Notes under the pieces: model-generated
What the model was told of the DNA's origin: nothing
What the model saw: the letters and a program-made list of their open reading frames with translations, nothing else
Databases searched by the model: none
Made by a program: the position numbers and the translations under genes
Part shown: positions 38,140 through 47,364 of the stretch, piece after piece
Layout of the letters: every line of letters begins with the position of its first letter
Numbering within the stretch: the first letter of the stretch is position 1
From: Rhodococcus sp. KBS0724
GTDB lineage: Bacteria > Actinomycetota > Actinomycetes > Mycobacteriales > Mycobacteriaceae
Direction: 5' to 3'
Assembly: GCF_005938745.2 (NCBI RefSeq)
Contig: NZ_VCBX02000001.1
Coordinates: 3,010,001 to 3,074,000 of the forward strand
DNA length: 64,000 bases

Positions 38140-38171
38140 GCGCCAACGTACTAGCGGGGAGTTGAAGCAAA

Positions 38172-38552
38172 ATGGAAGGTTTCTGGGAGTTCTTCTGGTT
38201 CATGTTTGTGTGTCTTGCGTTTGTGGCTTATCTGAGCGTGTTGTTCTCGATCATCACCGACCTGTTTCGCGATCACGAGATGTCCGGTTGGGTGAAGGCA
38301 GTCTGGATCATCTTCCTGTTCGTCATCCCCTTCTTGTCCGCGATGATTTACGTGATCGTGAGAAATGACGGAATGACTCAGCGGTCGATGGCTGCTGCCC
38401 ACCGGCGTATGAACGCTCAGGGCGTCTACGTCCGTGACGACGGCGGACAATCTTCGGCTCAGCAGATTTCGGCGGCAAAAGGGCTTCTCGATTCCGGGGC
38501 GATCAACGAAGAGGAATTCCGGGCACTCAAAGCGAAAACCATAATGCAGTGA
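38172..38552 (+). CDS. PLDc_N and SHOCT domain membrane protein
   Basis: A 126-residue protein with two transmembrane helices in a PLDc_N module (SIITDLFRDHEMSGWVKAVW, FVIPFLSAMIYVIVRNDGM) and a C-terminal SHOCT motif (ISAAKGLLDSGAINEEEFRA). SHOCT is a short oligomerisation-type motif. The first 70 residues closely resemble the 81-residue protein at 31898-32143, so the two PLDc_N proteins at the ends of this locus are paralogues. It may assemble a membrane complex (inference). Confidence 0.85.
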   Translation: MEGFWEFFWFMFVCLAFVAYLSVLFSIITDLFRDHEMSGWVKAVWIIFLFVIPFLSAMIYVIVRNDGMTQRSMAAAHRRMNAQGVYVRDDGGQSSAQQISAAKGLLDSGAINEEEFRALKAKTIMQ

Positions 38553-38884
38553 TGGACGATCCGGTGTCTGACCGCGATCCATGCTCGGCCTGACCGCGGA
38601 TAGGTAATCGATACGCCGCCGCCGAAGAATTGGATCCTGGTGAATTGCCTCTGTGAAGGATCAGTCGCCCCGGCGGGCGCCGGTCAGGCTCGGTGGCCGG
38701 GAAAAGAGTTGGACGGGATTCGGCTCAGGTTGATAGCGTGCGTCAGACCGTGACATCAGGCGAGGAGGTGAGACCCATGAACGCAACAACCATGTGGGTG
38801 CTCCACTCGTGTTCACGGTTCGGCGATTGACGTAGGTGTCGCCGGGAGCGCTTCGACTACAAAGCAATCCCGAAAGGCAACACC
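38553..38884. other. 332-bp intergenic region with a possible leader ORF
   Basis: The region holds the short open frame at 38777-38830 and, upstream of it, a possible promoter (TTGGAC with TAGCGT 19 bases later). Nothing else was recognised. Confidence 0.4.
38777..38830 (+). CDS. possible 17-residue leader peptide
   Basis: The open frame reads MNATTMWVLHSCSRFGD and stop. It is preceded by an almost perfect Shine-Dalgarno, AGGAGGTGAG, eight bases from the ATG, stronger than that of any neighbouring gene. It ends 54 bases before the alpha/beta hydrolase start. A translated leader that controls the downstream gene is the most natural reading; the single Cys-Ser-Arg run recalls short cysteine-containing leaders known in actinobacteria, but this is inference. 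Confidence 0.45.
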   Translation: MNATTMWVLHSCSRFGD

Positions 38885-39640
38885 ATGCATTTCACCTCTG
38901 AGGCATCGTCAAACGGTGTCATTGAACGTAATTTCATTCTGGATGAGATCACCGGCGTGCTCTGGTCGCCCGCATCCGGAACCAGCGGCTCGCCGCTGCT
39001 GCTGTCGGGGCATTCCGGCGGCATGCACAAGAAGGCGCCAGGGTTGGTGGCCAGTGCACTCCACAGCGTGACCACCTATGGGTTCACCGTCGCCGCCATC
39101 GACGCCCCCGGACACGGTGACCGGCCGCGTAACCTTCAGGATCAACGCTGGGCGGAAGCAATACACAGGGCCAGGGCGTCAAGGGAACCAATCGCCCCGA
39201 TTGTCGTCGACTACAACATGTCGGTGGCGGAACGTGCTGTACCGGAATGGCAGTCGACCTTGGACGCACTGCTGCCAGAGCTTGGCGTCGACGCGCAGAT
39301 CGGTTTTGGCGGTGTGTCGTTGGGCGTCGTGACCGGGTTGTTGTTGGCGGCGGCCGAAACCCGGATTGCGGCCGTGAGCTTCGGCGGGGTCTTTGTGAAC
39401 GACGCGCTGATCGAGGCGGCACAAAAGCTCACTGTTCCGGTGGAGTACCGGATCCCTTGGGACGACGAGGAATTCGACCGCGCGTCCGGGGTCGCCTTGT
39501 TCGACGCCTTCGGATCGAAGGAGAAGACGTTGCACGCGTACTCGGGCAGGCACTATCCGGTGCCCGAATACGAGCGTGACAGTTCGGCTCGGTTCTTCGT
39601 CCGTCATCTCGGCCGGGTCGCTGACACGGCATTGGAGTGA
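38885..39640 (+). CDS. alpha/beta hydrolase
   Basis: A soluble 251-residue alpha/beta-hydrolase fold enzyme. An oxyanion-side loop LLSGHSGG, a DAPGHGDRP motif after strand 4, and the nucleophile elbow GFGGVSLG (Ser about 142) are visible. A candidate catalytic His lies in HAYSGRHYPVP near residue 222, with an Asp in VALFDAFGS before it. Substrate (ester, thioester or peptide) unknown. AAAGG precedes the ATG. A short leader ORF lies upstream. Confidence 0.85.
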   Translation: MHFTSEASSNGVIERNFILDEITGVLWSPASGTSGSPLLLSGHSGGMHKKAPGLVASALHSVTTYGFTVAAIDAPGHGDRPRNLQDQRWAEAIHRARASREPIAPIVVDYNMSVAERAVPEWQSTLDALLPELGVDAQIGFGGVSLGVVTGLLLAAAETRIAAVSFGGVFVNDALIEAAQKLTVPVEYRIPWDDEEFDRASGVALFDAFGSKEKTLHAYSGRHYPVPEYERDSSARFFVRHLGRVADTALE

Positions 39641-39647
39641 CGTGAAC

Positions 39648-39685
39648 CGGTATCGGCGTCCGGCCCGTGGAGGGCGCCGATACCG
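39648..39685. terminator. bidirectional terminator hairpin
   Basis: CGGTATCGGCG (39648-39658) and CGCCGATACCG (39675-39685) form an 11-bp perfect stem, placed between the convergent hydrolase and FAD oxidase genes. Confidence 0.7.
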
Positions 39686-39752
39686 ACTATTGCGGCACCT
39701 GAGCACTCCATCGAAGCTCGATTTCACCGCTCCCACACGCCCCAAGCGGTTC

Positions 39753-41138
39753 TCATCGGATCTGCCGCATGACCTGGCCGACTGCTAGGACGCCGCTCGG
39801 ATCGTGAGTGTTCGCCAGCGCGCTGAGCCAGTGCGCGGTGTCCTCGTCGTACGTGCGGGCAATCTGCTCGGGGTCGTCGCTCGGCGCGAAGTTGGGCAGT
39901 GCGCGTCCGGTGGTCCAGGGTGCCATCGCGCGTCCCAAGGCCTGGGCATGCGGAACTACTGCATCGGCCACAGGCGGCGCCAGAACTCCGATGGTGAACA
40001 ACGTGAAAGCAGCATCGCGATGACAGAAGGCGCTGCGGTGCTTCGGTTCCCGAGCCAGAGCGCCGCCCAGAAGACGTAGTTCTACGACGGTTTGCGGGGA
40101 CTGAGACCCGGGCCCGGCGGCGCCGAGAAGGGCGTCGACAGCCTCGTGTGACAGGTCGGTGGTCAGTGCAGTGGATTCGTGTGTCGGCATCGGATCTACG
40201 GGATCGGCGTGTACTGCCGCGATGGCTGCATACGGCAACGTGCCGACGGCGTCGATCAGCGGTGTTGCCACCGAACGGATTCGGCTGATGAGTTCTGCTG
40301 CCTCGGCTTCGTCAGTGAGACTCGCGAATCTGACGGCAAACGTCAACCGCCCGGCTAGTGGCGGCGGAACCTGGGGGAGCGGCGGGAGTTGAAGAAAGGC
40401 GATAGAGGTGGAGCTGTGCTCGGGAAGGTCGGCGCACCAGTCCAGCCAGGCGTGTGCCACGGCGGGTGCATCCGCCCCGTCGAAATAGACCGCGCCGCCG
40501 TAGAAGTGGGTAATCGGCATGAGCTCGATGTCGATCGAGGTGACAATGCCGAGAGTTGCCTTGCCGCCACGCAGTCCCCAGAACAATTCGGCATGCTCGT
40601 CCGGGGTGACGCGGACGAGTTCGCCACTACCGGTGACGATGTCGAATGACCGGACATGGTCGGACGAGAGTCCGTACGTTCTGACCATCGGACCGATACC
40701 GGCTCCCGTGAGGAAGCCGGCGACACCGACGGTGGGCGACGACCCGGTCAATGGCGCCAAACCGTGCGGTGCTGCGGCGTCGATGACGTTCTGCCAGATC
40801 AGTCCGGCTCCGATTTTGGCTGTGCGAGATACGGGATCGACGACGCACTCGGTCAGTTTGCCGGTATGCACGAGGAGAACATCATTGCCCAGGGATACCG
40901 CACCGTGGCCGGTTCGTTGAACAGCGACGCGGAGGTTGTGCTTTGCTGCGAACCGTACTGTGGCAGCAATGTCCTGCGCGTTTTCCACTGCCACTACGGC
41001 CCGCGGGTTCACCGGTACTGCGACGTTCCACGGAGTTGCCAATTCGTATCCAGCCTCGCCGGGTAGCGCCACAGATCCGGTCACCTCTGTGCGCAGCGAT
41101 TCCAGTGTGGTGTCGAGCGTGGGGGGCTGAAGGTTCAT
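39753..41138 (-). CDS. FAD-linked oxidase (BBE/6-hydroxynicotine oxidase-like)
   Basis: A 461-residue flavoprotein of the PCMH/FAD_binding_4 type with a C-terminal BBE segment (LPNFAPSDDPEQIARTYDED). The motif VQRTGHGAVSLGND contains the histidine (about 78) used for covalent FAD attachment in this family; the second cysteine of bicovalent members is not seen at GLSSDHV. Such enzymes oxidise amines, alcohols or phenols in secondary metabolism or degradation. It follows the SARP-type regulator and an MFS exporter on the same strand, hinting at a small natural-product or detoxification locus. Confidence 0.88.
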   Translation of the reverse strand: MNLQPPTLDTTLESLRTEVTGSVALPGEAGYELATPWNVAVPVNPRAVVAVENAQDIAATVRFAAKHNLRVAVQRTGHGAVSLGNDVLLVHTGKLTECVVDPVSRTAKIGAGLIWQNVIDAAAPHGLAPLTGSSPTVGVAGFLTGAGIGPMVRTYGLSSDHVRSFDIVTGSGELVRVTPDEHAELFWGLRGGKATLGIVTSIDIELMPITHFYGGAVYFDGADAPAVAHAWLDWCADLPEHSSTSIAFLQLPPLPQVPPPLAGRLTFAVRFASLTDEAEAAELISRIRSVATPLIDAVGTLPYAAIAAVHADPVDPMPTHESTALTTDLSHEAVDALLGAAGPGSQSPQTVVELRLLGGALAREPKHRSAFCHRDAAFTLFTIGVLAPPVADAVVPHAQALGRAMAPWTTGRALPNFAPSDDPEQIARTYDEDTAHWLSALANTHDPSGVLAVGQVMRQIR

Positions 41139-41186
41139 GATCTTCCTCTCTCATCCGTCTTTCGGGTGTGTAGGAAGAATGTCCGA

Positions 41187-41247
41187 ATGCGCTTGGCTGG
41201 TTCTTGACGGGAAAACTCGGCAGGATCCAAGTTTTCTCCAAGCGCAT
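41187..41247. promoter_or_regulatory. nested inverted repeats before the FAD oxidase
   Basis: Outer arms ATGCGCTTGG (41187-41196) and CCAAGCGCAT (41238-41247) and inner arms GAAAACT (41211-41217) and AGTTTTC (41230-41236) are all perfect. They lie between the regulator stop (41274) and the oxidase start (41138), a position suited to an operator or an RNA attenuator. GTTCAGGAAG is also repeated at 41255 and 41272. Confidence 0.55.
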
Positions 41248-41273
41248 CTTCGCAGTTCAGGAAGATTCGTCGT

Positions 41274-44200
41274 TCAGGAAGCCATGGATAGTGCCCGCTC
41301 GGCGATGTCGGTCATCCCGAGATCCTTCGATTCGGCTGCAATGGCGGCCAGTTCCCGATCCCGCTCACTCGACGGCGGTTGGAGCTGAGCCCGAAGCAGT
41401 CGGCATCGGAGCAGCGTGGGTACACCATCGGAGTCGGCAGCGATCATTTCTGCCTGATCGAGGAGCGTCGACGCCTGTTCGGCGCGACCCAGGAGCGCGT
41501 GCAGGCGTGCGGACGCTTCGGCGACGGAGCCCAGTTCGCCCACATGTCCCACCGTCGCGATGCGATCGGTGTGCGGTGCGAGCAGGTCGATGAACGTATC
41601 GGCGTACTCGATCAATTCCAGATCTGCGACGACCCGTGCGAGCAACGTCTGGTGGCCAAGAGTTGTCCACGTCTGCGGCCCGAGATTCATCAGCCACTGT
41701 TCGATGCCTGCGGTGACGGATACTCGATCGCCGCGTGCGCCGGCAATGGCGATGCTCCATGAATCAGGCTCGACAACACCGGGATCCGATTGCGCCAAAG
41801 CGCCTCGTTCCCATTCCAAGGTGTTGAATGCCAGGTCCGCGCTCCCCGCGGTGTACAACTCGGTCTGCAGGTGGATTTGTCTGGCCGTCTCGTATTGTCG
41901 CCGCGCCTGCGCGAAGTCTCCTCGCCACTCGGCGAGAGTTGCTTCCATCCAGCGCAATTGGACTCGAATGACGGGGAGCCTCAACAGATCGCAGCCGATG
42001 ATGCCGTGCCGAGCGTGTGTGACGGCGGCGTCGACGTCGGCAAGATTCATCAGCGTCATGCTGGCGACCGCGTGGGCTATGACGTCGTCCACGCGCGACT
42101 GATGATGTGGTAGCTCGAAAAGCTCGTGCAGTAGCCGCGTCGATTCGATGCTGTGGACTGCGACTCCGGAGAACAGCAGAATCCGCCCGAGAAGGGCGTC
42201 GGCTATGACGTCAGGATCGCCGAGATCGCGAGCGATGTCGAGCGCCTGTGTGCTCCAACGGTCGGGGACCGCCGCGTCAGAGTGGTAACAACTACCGACG
42301 GCCAAGGCGGCAAGAACCCGTGCATGAGCCGCTCTGTCGTTCTCCACCAGCGGCTCAACCGCTGCGAGCCGTTCGAGTAGTGGGCCAGGATCACTGCCAT
42401 ACGAAACCCAAGGCCAGGCGCCGGCAGCGCGAAGTAATGCACCCGCGAGCCGTCCGACAGCGGACGTTCGATCTTCCCGAACAGCATCGAGGAGACCGGC
42501 ATTCACGACGTCGAGCACCGTTTGCCCACGCCCAGCCCGTGCAAGAGCCTCAACTCTGGCCACCAACAGATCGTCCCGGGCGTCAGCCGACTGCTGGGAA
42601 GCAGGCAGTAGGTCGAATGCGTGCACCGCGGCTTCCCACCACTCCGCGGCCGTTTCGGAACTCCACCTGTCGGTCGCATCCTGCGCTGCTGCCGTGCAGG
42701 CCGCCAACACGATGTGTGGATCGACGAGGGGTAGTGCCGACATCAGATGTTGTGCGCGCCGGCTCAACCGGTCCGGATCAGGCGAGTCTGCAAGCACTTC
42801 GGCAACTCGGGCATGAATACGTTGAAGGCGCAGAGCGGGTATCGATTCGAGTACTTCGTCTCGAAGAAGGCCGTGGGCGAAGGCATAACCTCCGATCCCC
42901 GGGTCGGCAACGATGATTCGTTCGTCGGCGGCTTCGTCGAGATAGTCGGCGAGCGTGTCGAGGTCGAGTCCTGTCGCTGCAGTCAACGTGTCCATCTCGA
43001 TGGCGTCGCCGATGACCGCCGCAACCCGAAGGGCCTGCAGTACCGCCGGTTCCACGGCAGCGAGCCGACGGCCGAGTACAGACCGAACTGCGCTCGGAAT
43101 GCTGTCGCCGAGTCGTTCGTTCCGAGGAAGCCTGGCGTACTCCGAGACGAACAGTGGATTGCCGCCAGTCCTTTCTGTGAGAATTCGCGCTTCCGTCTCG
43201 TCGAGTTCTTCCCCGGATACACAACTGGCGAGGGCCGCCACCTCGGTCTGGACCAATGCCGGGACCACGATGTGCCGGTTCCCTTCACCGTGGAGCACGG
43301 CGTCCTGGAGTTTGCGCACCGTGGGTCCGACCTCCGAGTCGCGCAGTGTCAACACGAACCAGACTCTGCCGCGCGATAGGGCGCCGACGAGATAGGTCAG
43401 GCAACGAATCGAAGTTGGATCGGCCCACTGAATGTCGTCGATGACCACGGTCAGTAGGGTGTCGGTGGCCGCCGATTCGAGTGTGGTGCGAACCCGTTCG
43501 TAGACAGCGAATCTGGCCTCGTCGGGGTCCACGTCGGTGGGTGGGGTCAACACGATGTCAGCGTCGGCGCCGAGTTCGCGAACCAGCCGCCTGATCGGCC
43601 ACCATGGCGGTGCTCCGTCGTCCTCGGGGCACCGTGCCCAGACGGCTCGCCCGTGAGCGGATGCTGTTCTGGCCGCGCACTCTTCGGCAAATCGGGTCTT
43701 TCCTATCCCCGCCGGACCAGTCAGTGTCAACCAACGGGGCAAGGCGCGCCGGACGTCGTCGAGCATCGCGGCGGTGATGCTCGACTGCGCGTCGCGCCCG
43801 AAAAACAGTCGGGTGGGCAGAGGATCAGGGGGCGGCGCGGGTACCGGGGGAGTGGTGGGTGCTGGAACATGCTCTGCGCCGGTCCATCCCGGAACTCGGG
43901 GCCAAGCGGCCAGGCCTGGCTCATGGCGCAGTATTGCGCCTTGAAGTGCCGTCAGTTCCCCGCCGGGTTCCAGCCCTAATTCGGCGTCCAGGCGGGACGC
44001 ATGTGAGTGGAACTGTTCCAAGGCTTCCGGCGACCGTCCCGCCTGGTGCAGCGCCACCATGCGCAGCCAGCAGGTCCGGTCACGAAACGGGTATTCGCTG
44101 CAGAGTTGGGCGGCGTCGACCAACGCCGGAGCCAACCGGCCCAAGGCGAGGAGCGCTGTTATCCGGGTCTCGCGGCATTCGGTCCGTACCTCTTCGAATG

Positions 44201-44669
44201 CCGCGGCCTCCACCTCCACCCAATGCTCGTCGCTCAGGTCGTCGAGGAGTTTCCCGCGGACCGCGCCGAGAGCGTGGCCAGTCGTGGTCAACGCATCCCG
44301 CCACTCCCCGTTCTCAGCGTGTTGTCGCGCGGATTCGGCGTCGTCGAGAAAGCCCGAAAGATCGACGTCGGCCGCAGGGATGTCGAGAAGGTATCCGGGT
44401 GGTTGACGCACGATCGGTGACGTCGCACCTGTTTCTGTGCGGAGTGCTCTGCGAAGGTTGGAGATGTAGGCCTGGATGCTGGATATCGCACTGGCGGGCG
44501 CGTCGTTCTGCCAGAGAGCGTCGATCAATCGGTCGGTGGACACGACGCGACCCCGGTTGAGGAGGAGGACAGCGAGCACTGTTCGCTGCTTCCGTGGGCC
44601 CAGATCGATCACGTCACTCGCCGCGGGACTTCGTGCAACTTCCAACGGCCCGAGTAGTCGATAGATCAT
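41274..44669 (-). CDS. SARP/AfsR-type regulator with BTAD and AAA ATPase domains
   Basis: A large regulator of 1131 residues. The N-terminal winged helix (FGL..PRKQRTVLAVLLLNRG, residues 1-95) binds DNA as in OmpR-type SARPs; the BTAD domain follows (EVRTECRETRITALLALG to about 245); then a P-loop ATPase with LTGPAGIGKTRFAEE and VVIDDIQWADPTS; the long C-terminal part is TPR-like helical repeats. Such proteins activate secondary-metabolite or efflux genes. The ATG at 44669 has AGGGG before it; the frame above is not family-like. It lies between the MFS exporter and the FAD oxidase. Confidence 0.9.
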   Translation of the reverse strand: MIYRLLGPLEVARSPAASDVIDLGPRKQRTVLAVLLLNRGRVVSTDRLIDALWQNDAPASAISSIQAYISNLRRALRTETGATSPIVRQPPGYLLDIPAADVDLSGFLDDAESARQHAENGEWRDALTTTGHALGAVRGKLLDDLSDEHWVEVEAAAFEEVRTECRETRITALLALGRLAPALVDAAQLCSEYPFRDRTCWLRMVALHQAGRSPEALEQFHSHASRLDAELGLEPGGELTALQGAILRHEPGLAAWPRVPGWTGAEHVPAPTTPPVPAPPPDPLPTRLFFGRDAQSSITAAMLDDVRRALPRWLTLTGPAGIGKTRFAEECAARTASAHGRAVWARCPEDDGAPPWWPIRRLVRELGADADIVLTPPTDVDPDEARFAVYERVRTTLESAATDTLLTVVIDDIQWADPTSIRCLTYLVGALSRGRVWFVLTLRDSEVGPTVRKLQDAVLHGEGNRHIVVPALVQTEVAALASCVSGEELDETEARILTERTGGNPLFVSEYARLPRNERLGDSIPSAVRSVLGRRLAAVEPAVLQALRVAAVIGDAIEMDTLTAATGLDLDTLADYLDEAADERIIVADPGIGGYAFAHGLLRDEVLESIPALRLQRIHARVAEVLADSPDPDRLSRRAQHLMSALPLVDPHIVLAACTAAAQDATDRWSSETAAEWWEAAVHAFDLLPASQQSADARDDLLVARVEALARAGRGQTVLDVVNAGLLDAVREDRTSAVGRLAGALLRAAGAWPWVSYGSDPGPLLERLAAVEPLVENDRAAHARVLAALAVGSCYHSDAAVPDRWSTQALDIARDLGDPDVIADALLGRILLFSGVAVHSIESTRLLHELFELPHHQSRVDDVIAHAVASMTLMNLADVDAAVTHARHGIIGCDLLRLPVIRVQLRWMEATLAEWRGDFAQARRQYETARQIHLQTELYTAGSADLAFNTLEWERGALAQSDPGVVEPDSWSIAIAGARGDRVSVTAGIEQWLMNLGPQTWTTLGHQTLLARVVADLELIEYADTFIDLLAPHTDRIATVGHVGELGSVAEASARLHALLGRAEQASTLLDQAEMIAADSDGVPTLLRCRLLRAQLQPPSSERDRELAAIAAESKDLGMTDIAERALSMAS

Positions 44670-44745
44670 CTGTATCCCCTCGTACCCGCAGACGCAGGAC
44701 GGTTCGATTCTAAGGACTGAAATCCATACATGCAGTACAAAACGG

Positions 44746-46206
44746 TCAACTTGTGGGCGACAGGACCTTGGTGAGTTCCGCGGAAGGAGTCCGGTCGGCG
44801 CGGGTGGTGCGCAGCGTCGCCGCGCACACGAGCGCACCGAGAGCAGCGATGAAGGCAGCGACGAACAGCGCGAGTTGAAGTCCGCTGACGAACTCGTGCG
44901 GCGATCCACCCGGCAGCATCGACTGCGCCGGCAAGAACGCACCGAGCCCCGCAACTCCGACCGCGATGCCGGTCTGACGGAACGCGTCATTGATCCCCGC
45001 CGCCAATCCTGAATGGTTCGAGGTACTTTCGCCCAGAACCAGCCCGCTCATGACGGGATTGAACACTCCGGCGCCCACGCAGGCGACGACGAATCCGGGG
45101 AGTATCGCGTACGGAGAACTCGCCTCGTCGACGACGGTCATCATGACCAGACCTACGGAGACGAGGATGAGGGAGCAGGTCAGCGAGATCGCGACGGGGA
45201 TGCGGCCGTCCAATTTCGCGGTGGCACCCGCGACAACAAACATCGCAACCGTTGCCGGTAGATAGACCAAGCCGGCGTCCACCGGAGACAGATGCAGCAC
45301 GTTCTGGAGGTAGATCGTCGTGTAGACAAAGACCGCGAACAGGGAGGCCGAAATCGAGAACGCCGCGATCTGCGCTCCGGCGAAGGCTCGGTTGGCGAGA
45401 AGATGCGGCGGCAGCATCGGCTCGGCAGTGCGATGTTCGTGCAGGTAGAAGCCGATCAGGGAGACTGTAGCGATCACCGCGGCGGTCACCGGCGCGGGTT
45501 CGGTCCACCCGGCCTCGTTGCCGCGCAGCAATCCGAAAACCAGCGCTGCCAGACCTGTCGACACCAGAATCTGCCCGAGTATGTCCGCTCCGCGAGGTCG
45601 AGGATCGCGTGATTCGGGAACCCACCGCACCGTCAAAGCCAGTGTGATCAACCCGATCGGGATATTGATCAAAAAGATTGCGCGCCAATCCAACAAATCG
45701 GTGAGTAGTCCGCCGACCAGTGGGCCGACGGCAAACGCGCCGCCGATCGTGGCGCCATAGGCAGCCAATGCCGTTGCGCGCTGTGGTCCCTTCTCGAACA
45801 CGTCCGCCAGCAATGCGAGGGAGCACGCGAAGAGCACTGCGCCGCCGATACCCTGCGCTGCTCGCGCGATGTCGAGTACCCAGATGTTCGGTGCGACCGC
45901 GCAGAGCAGCGAAGCCGTGGTGAACCACAGAATTCCGAGGAGGAACACGCACCGTCGACCTCTCCTGTCAGCCCACGATCCGGCGCTGAGAACCACTGTC
46001 GCCAGTGCCAAGGTGTACGCGTCGATCACCCATTGCAGGGCACTGACGCCGGTGTTCAGGTCCACCGCGATCGACGGCAGTGCGGTGTTGACCACGGCGA
46101 TGTCGAGCATGAGCATCGCGGTACTGACGCAGACTGCCAGCAGGGTGGCTCGCCGTACGGCGGCGGTCTTAACTATGGCGGTCTTCGGAATGATCGGTGC
46201 GGTCAT
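44746..46206 (-). CDS. MFS drug exporter, DHA2 family
   Basis: A 486-residue, about 14-helix MFS antiporter. It has the first-helix motif LMLDIAVVNTALPSIAVDL, WVIDAYTLALA, motif A GSWADRRGRR, RAAQGIGGA and motif C GPLVGGLLTDLLDWR. The ATG at 46206 is chosen because the protein starts just before helix 1; AGGA lies seven bases upstream. It is first in a row exporter - SARP regulator - FAD oxidase on the minus strand and is divergent from a secreted-protein gene. Confidence 0.92.
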   Translation of the reverse strand: MTAPIIPKTAIVKTAAVRRATLLAVCVSTAMLMLDIAVVNTALPSIAVDLNTGVSALQWVIDAYTLALATVVLSAGSWADRRGRRCVFLLGILWFTTASLLCAVAPNIWVLDIARAAQGIGGAVLFACSLALLADVFEKGPQRATALAAYGATIGGAFAVGPLVGGLLTDLLDWRAIFLINIPIGLITLALTVRWVPESRDPRPRGADILGQILVSTGLAALVFGLLRGNEAGWTEPAPVTAAVIATVSLIGFYLHEHRTAEPMLPPHLLANRAFAGAQIAAFSISASLFAVFVYTTIYLQNVLHLSPVDAGLVYLPATVAMFVVAGATAKLDGRIPVAISLTCSLILVSVGLVMMTVVDEASSPYAILPGFVVACVGAGVFNPVMSGLVLGESTSNHSGLAAGINDAFRQTGIAVGVAGLGAFLPAQSMLPGGSPHEFVSGLQLALFVAAFIAALGALVCAATLRTTRADRTPSAELTKVLSPTS

Positions 46207-46421
46207 GGCCCGTCCTGAGGTATCGAAGGAGTGAGTACTCGGCACACTCTGCGCTTCGACGCTTGGGACAAATCGGGCGAAATTCTTGGAACATTCATGG
46301 TCTTCCGTCGTGAGCGTGATGCGACGTACAAGCAATGCATTGACACAGAGCGAGCGTCGGAGTTTGACTGAGACACAAGCTCGTGTTGATTTGCCCGCAG
46401 GATTCTCCGGGAGGTTGACGA

Positions 46422-47330
46422 ATGCGCGGAATGAGTTCACCAAGTCCGAGGAATCGACGCGGAGCAAGATCCCACCGCGGAGCCGTGTCGGTTCTGGCAT
46501 TGGTCGGGGTGTGCATTCTGTCCCTGGCATCGACTCAGACGGCTAGCGCCGAGCCAGTCGCAGAGGCAGTCGACACCGGGTTCGTGATCCCCTTTGTCGG
46601 GGCACCCGGCTACGAGACCCTGGCACCGACGCAACTCGCCGATCCAAGTCAGCTCAATCAGCCGCTCGGTCAGCAATGGGCGGACGAGATTGCCGGACGG
46701 ATCGGGCTGGACAGGGCAGACGCATTGTCAGAGCAGCAGTACCGCGACCTCATCACGGGCGGCGGAGTCGGTGGAAGCCGAGACGCTGCCGAGGTGATCG
46801 ACGCGTGTGTCCGGATCCTGACCAATACCACCGGACTTCCCCTCTATTCGGATGTCGACGGCCGGCCCACACCGTCGGTCTTGGCCAGCTACGGGCTCTA
46901 TGTGAATACCAGTGGATTGCTGGAAAGCCCGGCCAACGCAGACGCTCCGACGAGGCAGGTGAACTCCTTGATCGCTCCAGGCGGTTTTGTGGGCACCTGG
47001 TTGAGGAATAACGGTGCGAGCCGATCGCTGATAGCGCTCTACCAGTCGGCCTACACCGTGCAAGCCGTCTACGGCTTTGCCTCGCAACAAATTTCGGGCA
47101 CAGCTCAATTGGTGACCAACACCAAAGGGAGTGTGAGTTCGCAGGTGGGCATGTCGATGGCGCCACCGCTCTGGATGGTGAACTTCGCCTTGCTCTACGT
47201 ATTGAATCCTTCCTTGGCGGCCGCGATGCCTGCTTACTGGTCTCCCATTCCGTCAGTGGTTGCCGACGCCGTGAAGGCGAGCCCCACGGGTCAGGTTCCT
47301 TTCGGTGATTATGCGTCCTACTTTCAGTGA
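46422..47330 (+). CDS. secreted protein of unknown function
   Basis: A 302-residue protein with a clear Sec signal peptide (basic NRRGARSHRG, hydrophobic AVSVLALVGVCILSLAS, cleavage likely after TASA). The mature part is soluble, rich in Ser, Gly and Ala, without recognised domain; a later hydrophobic segment (WMVNFALLYVLNPSLAAAM) near the C-terminus might touch a membrane. ATG 46422 has GGGAGG seven bases upstream. It is divergent from the MFS exporter, so the 215-bp gap holds both promoters. Confidence 0.8.
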   Translation: MRGMSSPSPRNRRGARSHRGAVSVLALVGVCILSLASTQTASAEPVAEAVDTGFVIPFVGAPGYETLAPTQLADPSQLNQPLGQQWADEIAGRIGLDRADALSEQQYRDLITGGGVGGSRDAAEVIDACVRILTNTTGLPLYSDVDGRPTPSVLASYGLYVNTSGLLESPANADAPTRQVNSLIAPGGFVGTWLRNNGASRSLIALYQSAYTVQAVYGFASQQISGTAQLVTNTKGSVSSQVGMSMAPPLWMVNFALLYVLNPSLAAAMPAYWSPIPSVVADAVKASPTGQVPFGDYASYFQ

Positions 47331-47364
47331 CAGGTCTCGCCCCGATCCTCTCGGAGATCCTCGC

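Noticed and set aside
31433..38600. DosR-type dormancy boxes near the PPK2-ATPase locus
   Set aside because: No sequence close to the GGGACTWWAGTCCC core was found in the intergenic gaps.
44670..44990. 107-residue extension of the SARP regulator
   Set aside because: The extension is Cys/Arg-rich, not family-like, and overlaps the 3' end of the exporter gene; AGGGG supports ATG 44669.
46207..46530. N-terminal extension of the DHA2 exporter
   Set aside because: It would place 108 non-membrane residues before helix 1 and overlap the divergent secreted-protein gene.
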